This document shows positions 1 to 7,679 of a DNA stretch of 64,000 nucleotides, in pieces (within the stretch, counting starts at the first letter, position 1; every line of letters begins with the position of its first letter). A program made the translations under genes and the position numbers. This DNA is from Bdellovibrionales bacterium (lineage in GTDB: Bacteria > Bdellovibrionota > UBA2428), in the NCBI GenBank assembly GCA_018266335.1, contig JAFEAR010000236.1, forward strand, positions 1-64,000, read 5' to 3'. Under the pieces are notes generated by a model that was given only the letters and a program-made list of their open reading frames with translations, ran no database searches and had not been told where the DNA came from.

Positions 1-124
1 ATAACCATGGTAATCACCTCTTAAATTCTCCTGCCTAAAATTTAAGCAGAATACGGAAATTACCTGGTCAATTTTCAACCGTTACAACTAGCCTTTTCTG
101 GTCAATTTTCGACCGGTGTCAACA
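1..124 (-). mobile_element. IS21-family left terminus (partial)
   Basis: Read on the minus strand, the element begins TGTTGACACCGG at 124. It contains two internal copies of a GGTYGAAAATTGACC-type repeat, one ending near 98 and one near 64. Multiple terminal repeats of this kind are typical of IS21-family ends. An SD-like AGAGGTGA lies at about 14-21, followed by an ATG at 8-6 that runs off the window edge, which would be the start of the transposase gene istA. Only about two codons are visible, so the family call rests on the terminal repeats and not on protein sequence. Confidence 0.6.
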
Positions 125-1024
125 CTCAGTGAAAATATGCTGACGTATGCGGCGGCATTTTTCTGTGCCGTATGGCTTCGTGCGCTCATCGGCGAAAACG
201 ACTTGTGGCAAATTTGTGTCATTTTTGTGCCACAACCGAGGCCTTTGGAGACCTACCGAGACTAACGGGGGATTTGTTAGACTTGAACTAAGACCCTGTT
301 TTATTAGAGTCTTAGTTGGTCTTGAGTGGTCTGGATTAGACCGCTTGTTGGTGGGGCGGCGGGAATCTAATAATTGCCTGTAACCATTGTTAATACTGGA
401 TTAATTAGAATTAAATATTTATGTTACTGTAAAAGTTACTGCGTTTTTGTTCAGCTAAAACATATGATCATTGCGATAATAAATTAGGGAATGGCTTTAT
501 TGTCGATAATTTCTTTCCAAGAAGGATTGAAAATCAAACTGTAGTTCGCAATCACTCTACCGCAAGAAACAATTTATAATCAAATTTCATGACACAAATC
601 AACTCACTCCAATTTGTTGTGTAATTGCTTTTGTTTCCCCGCTTCATTCTCCACTGTCATACACCAGAATAATCATAGCTCTGCCCTAACTCTGTATGTC
701 TCAAAGTATCTCACGCATGCTGACAATCCAAGGCATACAAGTTCGTATACAAACTATTTCCATGGCAACACGACTGAATATGAATTCAGGTTATTAATAC
801 TATTAATTACAATTACATCAATAAGATAAATTATCGTTATTAATCTGAGTTAATTATCGAGATGATAAATATCAGAACATAAGCAACGGAGAGCAATTCA
901 ATCATTGCTCCCGACAGATTAGATTGACCATCCGGACATTCCAACAGCGACCAAGTGTCATTCTGAAGATTCTGCGTATACATACTTTGGCAATACTGCC
1001 AAATAATTACGAAAGGAATTCAGA
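125..1024. other. AT-rich non-coding stretch at island left end
   Basis: No convincing gene is seen. Two short open frames here (147-383 and 614-829) have no ribosome binding site, no recognisable domain and unusual composition. The stretch does hold the left copy of the 21-bp att-like repeat at 422-442. An AAAGGAA motif at 1012-1018 serves the next gene. The stretch probably holds the junction between older mobile DNA on the left and the integrative element on the right. Confidence 0.5.
422..442. repeat. Left copy of 21-bp att-like direct repeat
   Basis: The core is GTTACTG-TAAAA-GTTACTG, a 12-bp period repeated almost twice. The identical 21 bp occurs in the same orientation at 28265-28285, just upstream of the integrase gene. 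An exact 21-bp match spaced 27.8 kb apart is not expected by chance. It is best read as an integrase arm-binding site or part of an attachment site marking the left side of the CP4-like element. Confidence 0.6.
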
Positions 1025-1666
1025 ATGAGCGACTCCAGAAACAGCAAACGCATGATTGAGAGCACGACGAAGTACCTAAACGAAATGTTCGAGAACACCT
1101 CAAAGATTCAGGCCATACGAGTAGATCTTGGGTACAAAAAAGAACATGCCAGAAAAGCTTCCCTTGATGACATCAACAAAGACCTCGCTCACTTGCTGAG
1201 CAATCGTCGTACTAAACCATCCATCTTCGTGGATATGATCGGCTACATTGCCAAGCGCGAGTATACCGATGACAAAGGGCCTCATGTTCATGGCTTTTTC
1301 TTTTATGACGGGCACAAAATTAAAAAGGATGCCTTCAAAGGTGACCAGATCGGGAAGTATTGGAACAACGAGATCACCAGTGGCAAAGGCATCTACCACA
1401 ATTGCAACCGGAATAAGGAGAAGTACCCCGCTAGTGCGCTAGGCATGATTGATCACACCGACGAAACGAAGCGTACGGTACTGAATGAGAAAGCCCTCGG
1501 TTATCTGTGCAAAGCTGAGCAGAGTATTGATCCAATAAAGCAGACCGGTCACGAACGATCATTTACCCGTGGAATTGCTCCAAGAAAAAAGGGGAACGCT
1601 GGTCGACCAAGGAAGAACGACTCGAAAATAGTCGAGTCGCCAAAGGAAAGCTGCGGCGATTTTTAG
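1025..1666 (+). CDS. Short YagK/YfjJ-domain (inovirus Gp2-like) protein
   Basis: This 213-aa protein resembles the YagK/YfjJ C-terminal domain found in CP4-type elements and in inovirus Gp2, a family suspected of a replication-initiation role. The visible signature is a histidine-hydrophobic motif, HVHGFFFYDG, at about residues 88-97, followed by an HNCN..K..Y....LGMI stretch at about 125-142. The same layout recurs in the longer protein at 25074-26195, which has roughly 150 more N-terminal residues, so this copy is a short or truncated version. The C-terminus is basic (KKGNAGRPRKN), as in DNA-binding tails. An AAAGGAA ribosome site lies upstream of the ATG. The function is inferred from the family. 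Confidence 0.6.
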   Translation: MSDSRNSKRMIESTTKYLNEMFENTSKIQAIRVDLGYKKEHARKASLDDINKDLAHLLSNRRTKPSIFVDMIGYIAKREYTDDKGPHVHGFFFYDGHKIKKDAFKGDQIGKYWNNEITSGKGIYHNCNRNKEKYPASALGMIDHTDETKRTVLNEKALGYLCKAEQSIDPIKQTGHERSFTRGIAPRKKGNAGRPRKNDSKIVESPKESCGDF

Positions 1667-1718
1667 TATCGAAAACCATCGCTTTTTTACCAAGAATTCG
1701 GAGTGTGTGAAATGAGAG

Positions 1719-1753
1719 CTGATGTAGCCCAATAGACCCGGACACTCCTGCTA
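1719..1753 (+). repeat. IS3-like terminal sequence, copy 1
   Basis: This 35-bp stretch containing CAATAGACCCGGACACTCC matches 20117-20151 at 28 of 35 positions in the same orientation, and its 3' half also recurs at 6272-6286. A broken IS3-type OrfA start follows 36 bp downstream, so the stretch is most likely the left inverted repeat of a decayed IS3-family element. Confidence 0.5.
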
Positions 1754-1788
1754 AGAGAAAATAATCTTAATTGGAGGAGTAAATAGAA

Positions 1789-1869
1789 ACGAGGAAACAA
1801 TATACAAAGGAATTTAAACTGGATGCAATCAGGCTGGACCAGATCATTTATTGGCATCGCCGCTGTTAA
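1789..1869 (+). pseudogene. Remnant of IS3-family transposase OrfA
   Basis: The frame reads TRKQYTKEFKLDAIRL and stops at 1867-1869. This is the very N-terminus of the helix-turn-helix OrfA of IS3-family transposases, normally opening M-R-K-x-Y-T-x-E-F-K. A strong GGAGGAG ribosome site precedes it at 1773-1779, but the expected ATG reads ACG and the frame leaves the family after about 17 codons. It is a dead fragment sitting behind the IS3-like terminus at 1719-1753. Confidence 0.6.
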
Positions 1870-2161
1870 TTTTCTTTTGCAATTCTTCAAGCCTCTTTAA
1901 ACCGGTTTTGTTTAACTCATAGGGATGTAGCGGAGGGATGATTTCTGATTGAATCGTGATATTGAGTGAGGAAAAAATACGATCAAATTCTTCTTGTCTT
2001 ATCGAATACCAAGCCAAGCCACCAAACCAATTTTTGGGGCAGGGATGTAAGGCATCATAGTAATTACGATAAAGTTGAAAATACTTTTCATACTCAGTAG
2101 CAGGTATGGTTGATTTATATTGCGACTTAATTTCATCCATTAGTGAGTCGATATTGTCCAT
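1844..2161 (-). CDS. Hypothetical 105-aa protein
   Basis: No family was recognised. The start at 2161 was chosen because AAGGAGG lies six bases upstream of that ATG; an upstream in-frame ATG at 2194 has no such site. The protein is small, charged and probably soluble and helical. It has an aromatic-rich middle (EKYFQLYRNYYDALHP) and a CPKNWFGGLAWY segment, and ends in a lysine-rich helix. It runs divergently from the WYL regulator, and the palindromes at 2322-2359 lie between the two genes, so the two could be co-regulated. Confidence 0.55.
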   Translation of the reverse strand: MDNIDSLMDEIKSQYKSTIPATEYEKYFQLYRNYYDALHPCPKNWFGGLAWYSIRQEEFDRIFSSLNITIQSEIIPPLHPYELNKTGLKRLEELQKKINSGDANK

Positions 2162-2321
2162 GCAAGCCTCCTTAAGGTTTTTCTGGATTTCCAAATCTTG
2201 TTACTCTCGTCAGGACCGTAGGCTATATCGCGCGAGTAAAGAGAAAGTAATCTGTTCGCATCCTTCCCTTATCAGCAAAGGGCAATGACAAATCATGGTG
2301 CGTAATGCGTATTCAAGATTG

Positions 2322-2359
2322 TGATATGTTATATCATCAAGTTACGACAGGATCTGTCG
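2322..2359. promoter_or_regulatory. Two 15-bp palindromes upstream of WYL regulator
   Basis: TGATAT-GTT-ATATCA (2322-2336) and CGACAG-GAT-CTGTCG (2345-2359) are both perfect 6-3-6 inverted repeats. They lie 39-76 bp before the WYL start codon at 2398. WYL regulators of the BrxR/CapW type autoregulate through palindromic operators, so these are candidate operators. Their half-sites differ, so they may bind different factors. Confidence 0.45.
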
Positions 2360-2397
2360 CTTGTATCGTTTAGTATCTGTTTAATCCGAGACAAATT

Positions 2398-3573
2398 ATG
2401 AATGATGCAACACTCCGTCAATGGGCAATGCTGAAACTATTGCCCCGAAGCCCCGATTCAATTTCAACCGTGGAATTGCTCGAACGGCTACGTACACAGG
2501 GCTTTACGGTATCCATACGAACCATTCAACGGGATCTCAATTCGTTATCACTGGCGTTTCCATTAGTCGGTGATGAGAGCAAGCCACAGGGATGGTCGTG
2601 GACGAGGGGTGCGCCACAGATAGAGTTTCCTGCTTTGAATGTGCAGACAGCATTGACCTTCGTGCTTGCGCAAAGCATGTTGGATCAATCGCTTCCTGCA
2701 GCAACCGTAAATTATCTAAGGCCATGGTTCAGCGCGGCTAAAGAAAAACTTGTCGATTCTGCACATCCCGATAAATTAGTTAAGAACAAATTCAGAATCG
2801 TATCCCGAATGCCTTCCTTGACGCCTCCATTAATTGATTCAGATGTGCAGGAATCAGTATATCGAGGTGTGTTATCCAATTTGCAAATCGCAATACATTA
2901 CCAATCTCGCCAGGCAAAACAGGAAAAGCGATATATCGTCCACCCTTTAGGCGTTGTAATTATTGATAGTGTTTGCTACCTGATATGTACTTTTTCTTCA
3001 TATGAAGATGTCAGAGTGCTGGCATTACACCGCATTAAATCGGCCAAAATTTTGGATAGCCCTTCAATCCGACCCAAAAAATTTAATCTCGATGACTACA
3101 TTAATACTGGAAGCCTTGGAATATTGAGAGGGCAGGAATCTATTTCCATAGAATTTTTGATGAATAAAAAGTGGGCTTATCATCTGTATGAAACGCCGCT
3201 GGCAGCAAATCAAAAGATCCAGGAACTGAAGGGAGATTGGGCGAAAATATCGGCAATAGTTCCTGATACGAGCCAAATTCGGTGGTGGTTGCGTAGCTTT
3301 GGTTCGGACGTCCAAGTGTTGCAGCCAGCAAGATTGCGTGATGAGTTTTGTGTCGAATCAGAAAAGTTGAATAAATTGTATCAATTGAACTCCATGAAAC
3401 AGAAAAGAAAAATAGCAATTTCCAATCAGCCAAGTCGACTGACAGATGAAAAATCTTTAAGATCCTGGGAAGAAGCTGTCTATAAAAATGATTACCAAGA
3501 CACTCTTTCCACAGAAGACTGTGTTCTGGCTGCTTTTGATAAATTGAAGGAACAGGAGAAATCCGGGGGGTAA
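2398..3573 (+). CDS. WYL-domain transcriptional regulator
   Basis: This 391-aa protein has an N-terminal winged helix-turn-helix of the DeoR/HTH_11 kind (residues about 5-60, with ISTVELLERLRTQGF and SIRTIQRDLNSL). The central and C-terminal part resembles WYL-domain regulators: HYQSRQAKQEKRYIVHPLGVV at about 163-183, YLICTF, and LALHRIKSAKIL. WYL proteins sense nucleic-acid or nucleotide ligands and often repress neighbouring defence genes. The stop overlaps the start of the next gene (TAATG), so the two are translationally coupled. Two palindromes directly upstream are likely autoregulatory sites. The regulated genes are probably the following unknown gene and the double nuclease at 4099. 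Confidence 0.85.
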   Translation: MNDATLRQWAMLKLLPRSPDSISTVELLERLRTQGFTVSIRTIQRDLNSLSLAFPLVGDESKPQGWSWTRGAPQIEFPALNVQTALTFVLAQSMLDQSLPAATVNYLRPWFSAAKEKLVDSAHPDKLVKNKFRIVSRMPSLTPPLIDSDVQESVYRGVLSNLQIAIHYQSRQAKQEKRYIVHPLGVVIIDSVCYLICTFSSYEDVRVLALHRIKSAKILDSPSIRPKKFNLDDYINTGSLGILRGQESISIEFLMNKKWAYHLYETPLAANQKIQELKGDWAKISAIVPDTSQIRWWLRSFGSDVQVLQPARLRDEFCVESEKLNKLYQLNSMKQKRKIAISNQPSRLTDEKSLRSWEEAVYKNDYQDTLSTEDCVLAAFDKLKEQEKSGG

Positions 3574-4010
3574 TGGTGGAATTGAATGCAAAATTCAACT
3601 TACGCTATCCGGATCTGATTGTGAATATTTCCGATATTCTGGAACACCAGGAGGAAGCAGAAGATCCGGATCTGACTGCTAAAATTTTAGATGAATTTTT
3701 TCCTTTTGGCATAAAAATCACTTTATCGCCAAAGGAATTATTTAATGCTGGCGCAGTCCGCTTTTTTGTTACTGCCTCTGATGCGTTACCGGTAATCAAC
3801 ATCAAAGAGAAATTGATGCATTTAACAGTGAATGTTGATTTCTTTGTCGATCTGAAAAATGAATTGAATGAAAGTACATACGCACATTGGCTTGGTAACG
3901 GTGGTGGATTCAGCACACCTCGCTTGGGTTTCAATGTCGGGGACTATGTAAGTGACGGGGGATTTCTTATAACGCCCGCACTTCATGCGCTAAAAAATAC
4001 CAAAACATAG
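3573..4010 (+). CDS. Hypothetical protein coupled to WYL regulator
   Basis: This is a 145-aa protein of no recognised family. Its ATG overlaps the stop codon of the WYL regulator, so the two are made together. No signal peptide, membrane helix or nuclease motif is evident. The middle has mixed beta-rich hydrophobic stretches (HLTVNVDFFVDL) and the end carries a glycine-rich GNGGGF segment. The next gene starts 88 bp downstream in the same direction. By position it could be an accessory or sensor component of the WYL/nuclease module, but the sequence itself does not show this. Confidence 0.6.
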   Translation: MVELNAKFNLRYPDLIVNISDILEHQEEAEDPDLTAKILDEFFPFGIKITLSPKELFNAGAVRFFVTASDALPVINIKEKLMHLTVNVDFFVDLKNELNESTYAHWLGNGGGFSTPRLGFNVGDYVSDGGFLITPALHALKNTKT

Positions 4011-4098
4011 CCAGACAAATCGCCATCTTCAGAAGCTTGATGCTGATCACTTCCACTGACGAAATGCTATTAAATAAGAAATAATCAATTCTCACCCC

Positions 4099-6048
4099 AT
4101 GGCTACACGATATCTAACAAAATCTCGCTTTAAACTTGCACTGGAGTGTCCAACCAAGCTTTTCTATGCTGGAAAGCCCACCGAGTATCGCGACGTGATG
4201 CAAGAAAATGATTTTCTAGCCATGCTCGCAGAAGGAGGATACCAAGTTGGTGAGCTTGCGAAGTTACTCTTCCCTGGAGGCATCGAGATAACCGGACTGG
4301 ACCATTCTGCAGCGGAAGCACAGACTAGAGAATGTCTGCTGAAAGAGAATGTAATACTTTTTGAACCGGCGATCCGTGTGGGAAATTTCTTCATTCGTAT
4401 CGATATACTCGTAAAATCTGGCAATCGATTTGAGTTGATTGAAGTTAAGGCAAAGTCATACAACTCGCTCGAGCCTAATATTGAAGGCAAGCGTAATAAT
4501 ATTAAATCCGATATGTTGCCTTATATTCAGGATGCTGCCTTCCAAACATGGGTGCTGCGCCAGGCTTTCCCGCAAACTGATATCAAGACTTTTCTGATAA
4601 TGCCTGACAAGAGCAAACTATCACCATACGATGGCATCAACCAGATGTTCAAGATCAGCAAACGGGAACGTGGGTTTAATGTCGAGTCGCGTATCCCTGA
4701 GGGACTGGATGTTGAAATGCTGGGTAAAAGCCTGCTGGAGAAGGTCTGTGTTGATCAGTACGTCACACAAGTTTTAAGCAACCCGTTGAAGTTTCCAGGT
4801 GGAATACAATATCTTTCAGACGCTGTCGCCGAGTGGGCAAGAGCTTATAGTATTGATGAAAAGATTCCGCCGATAATTGGAGAACATTGTGGAAAATGTC
4901 AGTTTAAAGAGGTTTCAAGTGGCACAACCAGGAGCGGTTTCAAAGAGTGCTGGTCCCAAGTCGCTGGCCTGAATGACCGCGATTTTGAATGCGGTACGGT
5001 GCTTGACCTCTGGAATTTTCGTGGTAAGCAGAAACTGATTGATCAGGGAGTCTTCAAGATCAGCCAAGTCAACCAGGAAGATTTGGGCACTTTCGATGAT
5101 GAGCCGGATGATACCGGATTAAGCAGAGCACAGCGTCAGTGGTTGCAAGCAGGTGGCATCCCTTCCAGTCACCCTTATCATGGATTTTATTTTGATGATG
5201 CGCTGGTTGCCAAAGAAATGGCACAGTGGAAATTCCCTCTCCATTTCATTGATTTCGAGACATCATCCGTTGCGTTACCTTTTTACAAAGGTATGCGACC
5301 GTACGAACCAGTAGCTTTCCAGTTCTCGCATCACGTCATGGAGGCTGACGGTAGTGTGCGCCACGCCGGGGAGTTCTTATGTACGGAACCGGGAAAATTT
5401 CCTAATTTTGAGTTTATAAAGGCACTCAAGGCTGAACTGGACAATGATGAAGGCTCGGTGTTCATGTGGAGTCACCACGAGAATACCATTCTCTCGAAAA
5501 TCGTCGACCAGCTTGTCAATGTACCCAACTCACCGAATGATCGAAATACCTTGATCGAATTCACTCAGAGTCTGACAAAAGGTGGAAATAGGGAAATGAT
5601 AGATTTGTGCGTGCTTGCAGGAAAGGCATTTTTTCATCCTGATACCAAGGGCAGCAACTCGATCAAGAAAGTGCTGCCTGCAGTGTTGAAAATATCGTCA
5701 TTTCTGCGTGACACATATAGTCAGCCAATTTACGGCGCTCAGACTGGAATCAAGAGCCTTAATTTTACTGACCCCATAGGTTTTGTCTGGCTTGATGAAA
5801 CTAACGATCCCTATGCAAAACTCAAGGAGCTAGCAAGAACCTTTTTGCCTGAAGGTGTATCCGATGAAAGCTTAATAGCCGAGGGCGGTGCGGCGGCTAC
5901 GGCTTACGCCAGGCTGCAATTCGAGGATATGGATGCCGAAGCTCGGGACCGAATCAATGCAGCATTGCTACGTTATTGTGAGCTGGATACGTTGGCTATG
6001 GTTATGGTGGTGCAGGCTTGGAGAGATCTGCTATCGAAGGCTTCATAG
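4099..6048 (+). CDS. DUF2779 protein: Cas4-like plus DEDD-like nuclease
   Basis: This 649-aa protein matches the DUF2779 layout. The N-terminal third looks like a Cas4/RecB-type PD-(D/E)xK nuclease. It has a lone early cysteine (C17), RIDIL at about 100, EVKAK at about 114, and a late C-x2-C plus cysteine cluster (CGKCQF...ECW, about 265-285) that could hold an iron-sulfur cluster. The C-terminal part carries FIDFETSS at about 393 and RYCELDT near 635, resembling the first and last acidic motifs of DEDD exonucleases. Two nuclease centres on one chain suggest a DNA- or RNA-degrading role in defence or repair. It follows the WYL regulator and the unknown gene on the same strand and shares their AT-rich composition. 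The IS30 element lies downstream. Confidence 0.75.
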   Translation: MATRYLTKSRFKLALECPTKLFYAGKPTEYRDVMQENDFLAMLAEGGYQVGELAKLLFPGGIEITGLDHSAAEAQTRECLLKENVILFEPAIRVGNFFIRIDILVKSGNRFELIEVKAKSYNSLEPNIEGKRNNIKSDMLPYIQDAAFQTWVLRQAFPQTDIKTFLIMPDKSKLSPYDGINQMFKISKRERGFNVESRIPEGLDVEMLGKSLLEKVCVDQYVTQVLSNPLKFPGGIQYLSDAVAEWARAYSIDEKIPPIIGEHCGKCQFKEVSSGTTRSGFKECWSQVAGLNDRDFECGTVLDLWNFRGKQKLIDQGVFKISQVNQEDLGTFDDEPDDTGLSRAQRQWLQAGGIPSSHPYHGFYFDDALVAKEMAQWKFPLHFIDFETSSVALPFYKGMRPYEPVAFQFSHHVMEADGSVRHAGEFLCTEPGKFPNFEFIKALKAELDNDEGSVFMWSHHENTILSKIVDQLVNVPNSPNDRNTLIEFTQSLTKGGNREMIDLCVLAGKAFFHPDTKGSNSIKKVLPAVLKISSFLRDTYSQPIYGAQTGIKSLNFTDPIGFVWLDETNDPYAKLKELARTFLPEGVSDESLIAEGGAAATAYARLQFEDMDAEARDRINAALLRYCELDTLAMVMVVQAWRDLLSKAS

Positions 6049-6271
6049 ATCGTAAAATCAACTTTAGCTCGTGTGTGATCTATGAAAAATGCAAGACATA
6101 ATTTAAAGTGCCTTTAATTCAATTTTTCGTGAGTCACCCACCTTCTCCTTCGTCGTCGTTGTCATTAATTGCAAGTATATGCGAGCTTCTCGCTTGACGT
6201 TTCTCAAAAGTAGATTGTAGGATTCAAATTTTTGTTTTGAAAACTAAAAAAATGACTTGGTCAAGTAAAAT

Positions 6272-6286
6272 CGGACACTCCAGTTA
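6272..6286 (+). repeat. IS3-like terminal sequence, copy 2 (partial)
   Basis: CGGACACTCCAGTTA here matches the 3' part of the repeats at 1719-1753 and 20117-20151 in the same orientation. It differs from the 20-kb copy at one base of 15. It lies in the otherwise empty 280-bp gap between the double nuclease and the IS30 element and is probably a footprint of a lost IS3-family copy. Confidence 0.4.
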
Positions 6287-6325
6287 AGCTGTTTTTATCG
6301 ATTTTGCCGCTTCTGTTTCATATGG

Positions 6326-7422
6326 CGGATTCAACATTGAAGTGCAACTTTTGTAAGGAAGTTTATAAGCAAGCTGCGGTAGTATCTGGGCTGCTTAAAC
6401 GACCAAGTAAAAGGAGCACAGATGAAGCACTACAAGCAGCTCACCAGTGAGCAACGATACCAGATTTCTGGTTTGAAGAAGGCTGGTTTAAACCAATCGC
6501 AAATTTCGGATGAAGTTGGCGTGCACAAATCGACAATTTCACGGGAATTGAGGCGAAACAAGGGGCGACGTGGATGGCATCCCAAACAGACGCAGGAATT
6601 ACGGGATGAGCGTCGAAAGAAATGCGCCAATGCACAACGTCTATCATTGCCGGAATGGGCGGAAGTTGAACGATTGATTCGATTGGACATGAGTCCGGAA
6701 CAAGCATCTTGTCGACTTGCTCTGGAAGGCGGGTTTCATATCAGCCACGAAACGATTTACTTGCACATTTATGAAGACAAACGCCGAGGCGGTGATCTAT
6801 GGCAGCACTTGCGCTGCCAGAAACCGCGCAAGAAACGTTATGCGAGCGGTCAAGAGCGCCGGGGGATAATCAAGAACCGGATCGACATTGATGAACGTCC
6901 GGAGATTGTGGATCAGAAGATCCGCATAGGCGACTGGGAAGGCGATACTGTGATCGGCAAGAACCATCGAGGCGCATTGGTCACACTGGCCGAAAGGAAG
7001 TCACGTTACATGCTAGCAGCCCAATTGCCCGGCAAACTGGCATCGGGTGTGACGGCAGCAGTGATGCAGCTATTGCGCCCCCATAAAGGCAAATGCCACA
7101 CCATGACATTTGACAACGGAAAAGAGTTTGCAGAACATGAAGCCATCGCAGCAGAGCTGGATGTGGATGTTTATTTCGCCCATCCCTACCATTCATGGGA
7201 GCGTGGTTTGAATGAGAACAGCAATGGACTACTACGACAGTATTTCCCTAAGGGGATGGAATTGATTAAGGTTACTCAAGAACAAGTGCAATGGGCAATC
7301 GATAGACTCAATCATCGACCGCGCAAAGTACTGGGTTTCAGAACCCCTTTTGAGGTATTCTTCGGAAAAACGGTGCGCTACACCAAATCGCCGTTACGTG
7401 TTGCACTTCGAAATTGAATCCG
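6326..7422 (+). mobile_element. IS30-family insertion sequence
   Basis: The element is bounded by imperfect 23-bp inverted repeats. The left end begins CGGATTCAACATTGAAG at 6326. The right end, read in reverse complement from 7422, begins CGGATTCAATTTCGAAG. The repeats agree at 20 of 23 positions. A single transposase gene fills the interior and its stop codon lies inside the right repeat, which is usual for this family. No clear target duplication can be assigned because the flanks extend the inverted repeat. The copy looks intact and separates the double-nuclease module from the type III-like operon. Confidence 0.85.
6422..7417 (+). CDS. IS30-family transposase
   Basis: This 331-aa protein is a full-length IS30 transposase. 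The N-terminal helix-turn-helix (YKQLTSEQRYQISGLKKAG, then IGVHKSTISRELRRN-like sequence, residues about 3-45) binds the terminal repeats. The catalytic DDE core follows: D at about 171 in GDWEGDTVIG, D in TFDNGKEF at about 236, and E near 266 in ERGLNENSNGLLRQYFPKG. All three acidic positions are present, so the enzyme is probably active. An AAGGAG ribosome site lies just upstream. The gene sits inside the 6326-7422 element. Confidence 0.95.
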   Translation: MKHYKQLTSEQRYQISGLKKAGLNQSQISDEVGVHKSTISRELRRNKGRRGWHPKQTQELRDERRKKCANAQRLSLPEWAEVERLIRLDMSPEQASCRLALEGGFHISHETIYLHIYEDKRRGGDLWQHLRCQKPRKKRYASGQERRGIIKNRIDIDERPEIVDQKIRIGDWEGDTVIGKNHRGALVTLAERKSRYMLAAQLPGKLASGVTAAVMQLLRPHKGKCHTMTFDNGKEFAEHEAIAAELDVDVYFAHPYHSWERGLNENSNGLLRQYFPKGMELIKVTQEQVQWAIDRLNHRPRKVLGFRTPFEVFFGKTVRYTKSPLRVALRN

Positions 7423-7465
7423 CGTATTGATTTGGACTTCTATAATCTAGGTATAAATGTGGTCT

Positions 7466-7606
7466 ATGGTTGTTATAAAACACAGTGATAACGAATGGTA
7501 TTATCTCGCTTTGCATCAGACCCAAGGCACAATTCGCTGTAAAGCCCCGAATTGTCATCTTGGCTTATGTTTTTCATGTACGCTTTGCAGCAGAAGTGCC
7601 ACCTGA
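7466..7606 (+). CDS. Possible 46-aa cysteine-rich peptide
   Basis: A short open frame between the IS30 right end and the helicase gene encodes a peptide with five cysteines spaced C-x4-C-x4-C-x2-C-x2-C (residues 25-41). The spacing could bind metal. There is no good ribosome binding site, and the frame may be the tail of a longer gene cut by the IS30 insertion, although no matching upstream part is visible left of the element. It is reported only as a possibility. Confidence 0.2.
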   Translation: MVVIKHSDNEWYYLALHQTQGTIRCKAPNCHLGLCFSCTLCSRSAT

Positions 7607-7679
7607 CCGTGAAGGTGGAGTGTGAAAAGAACGCGTTGCTTGCTCCTAGCTACGCCACATCGCCAAAGGCGGACTCTGG

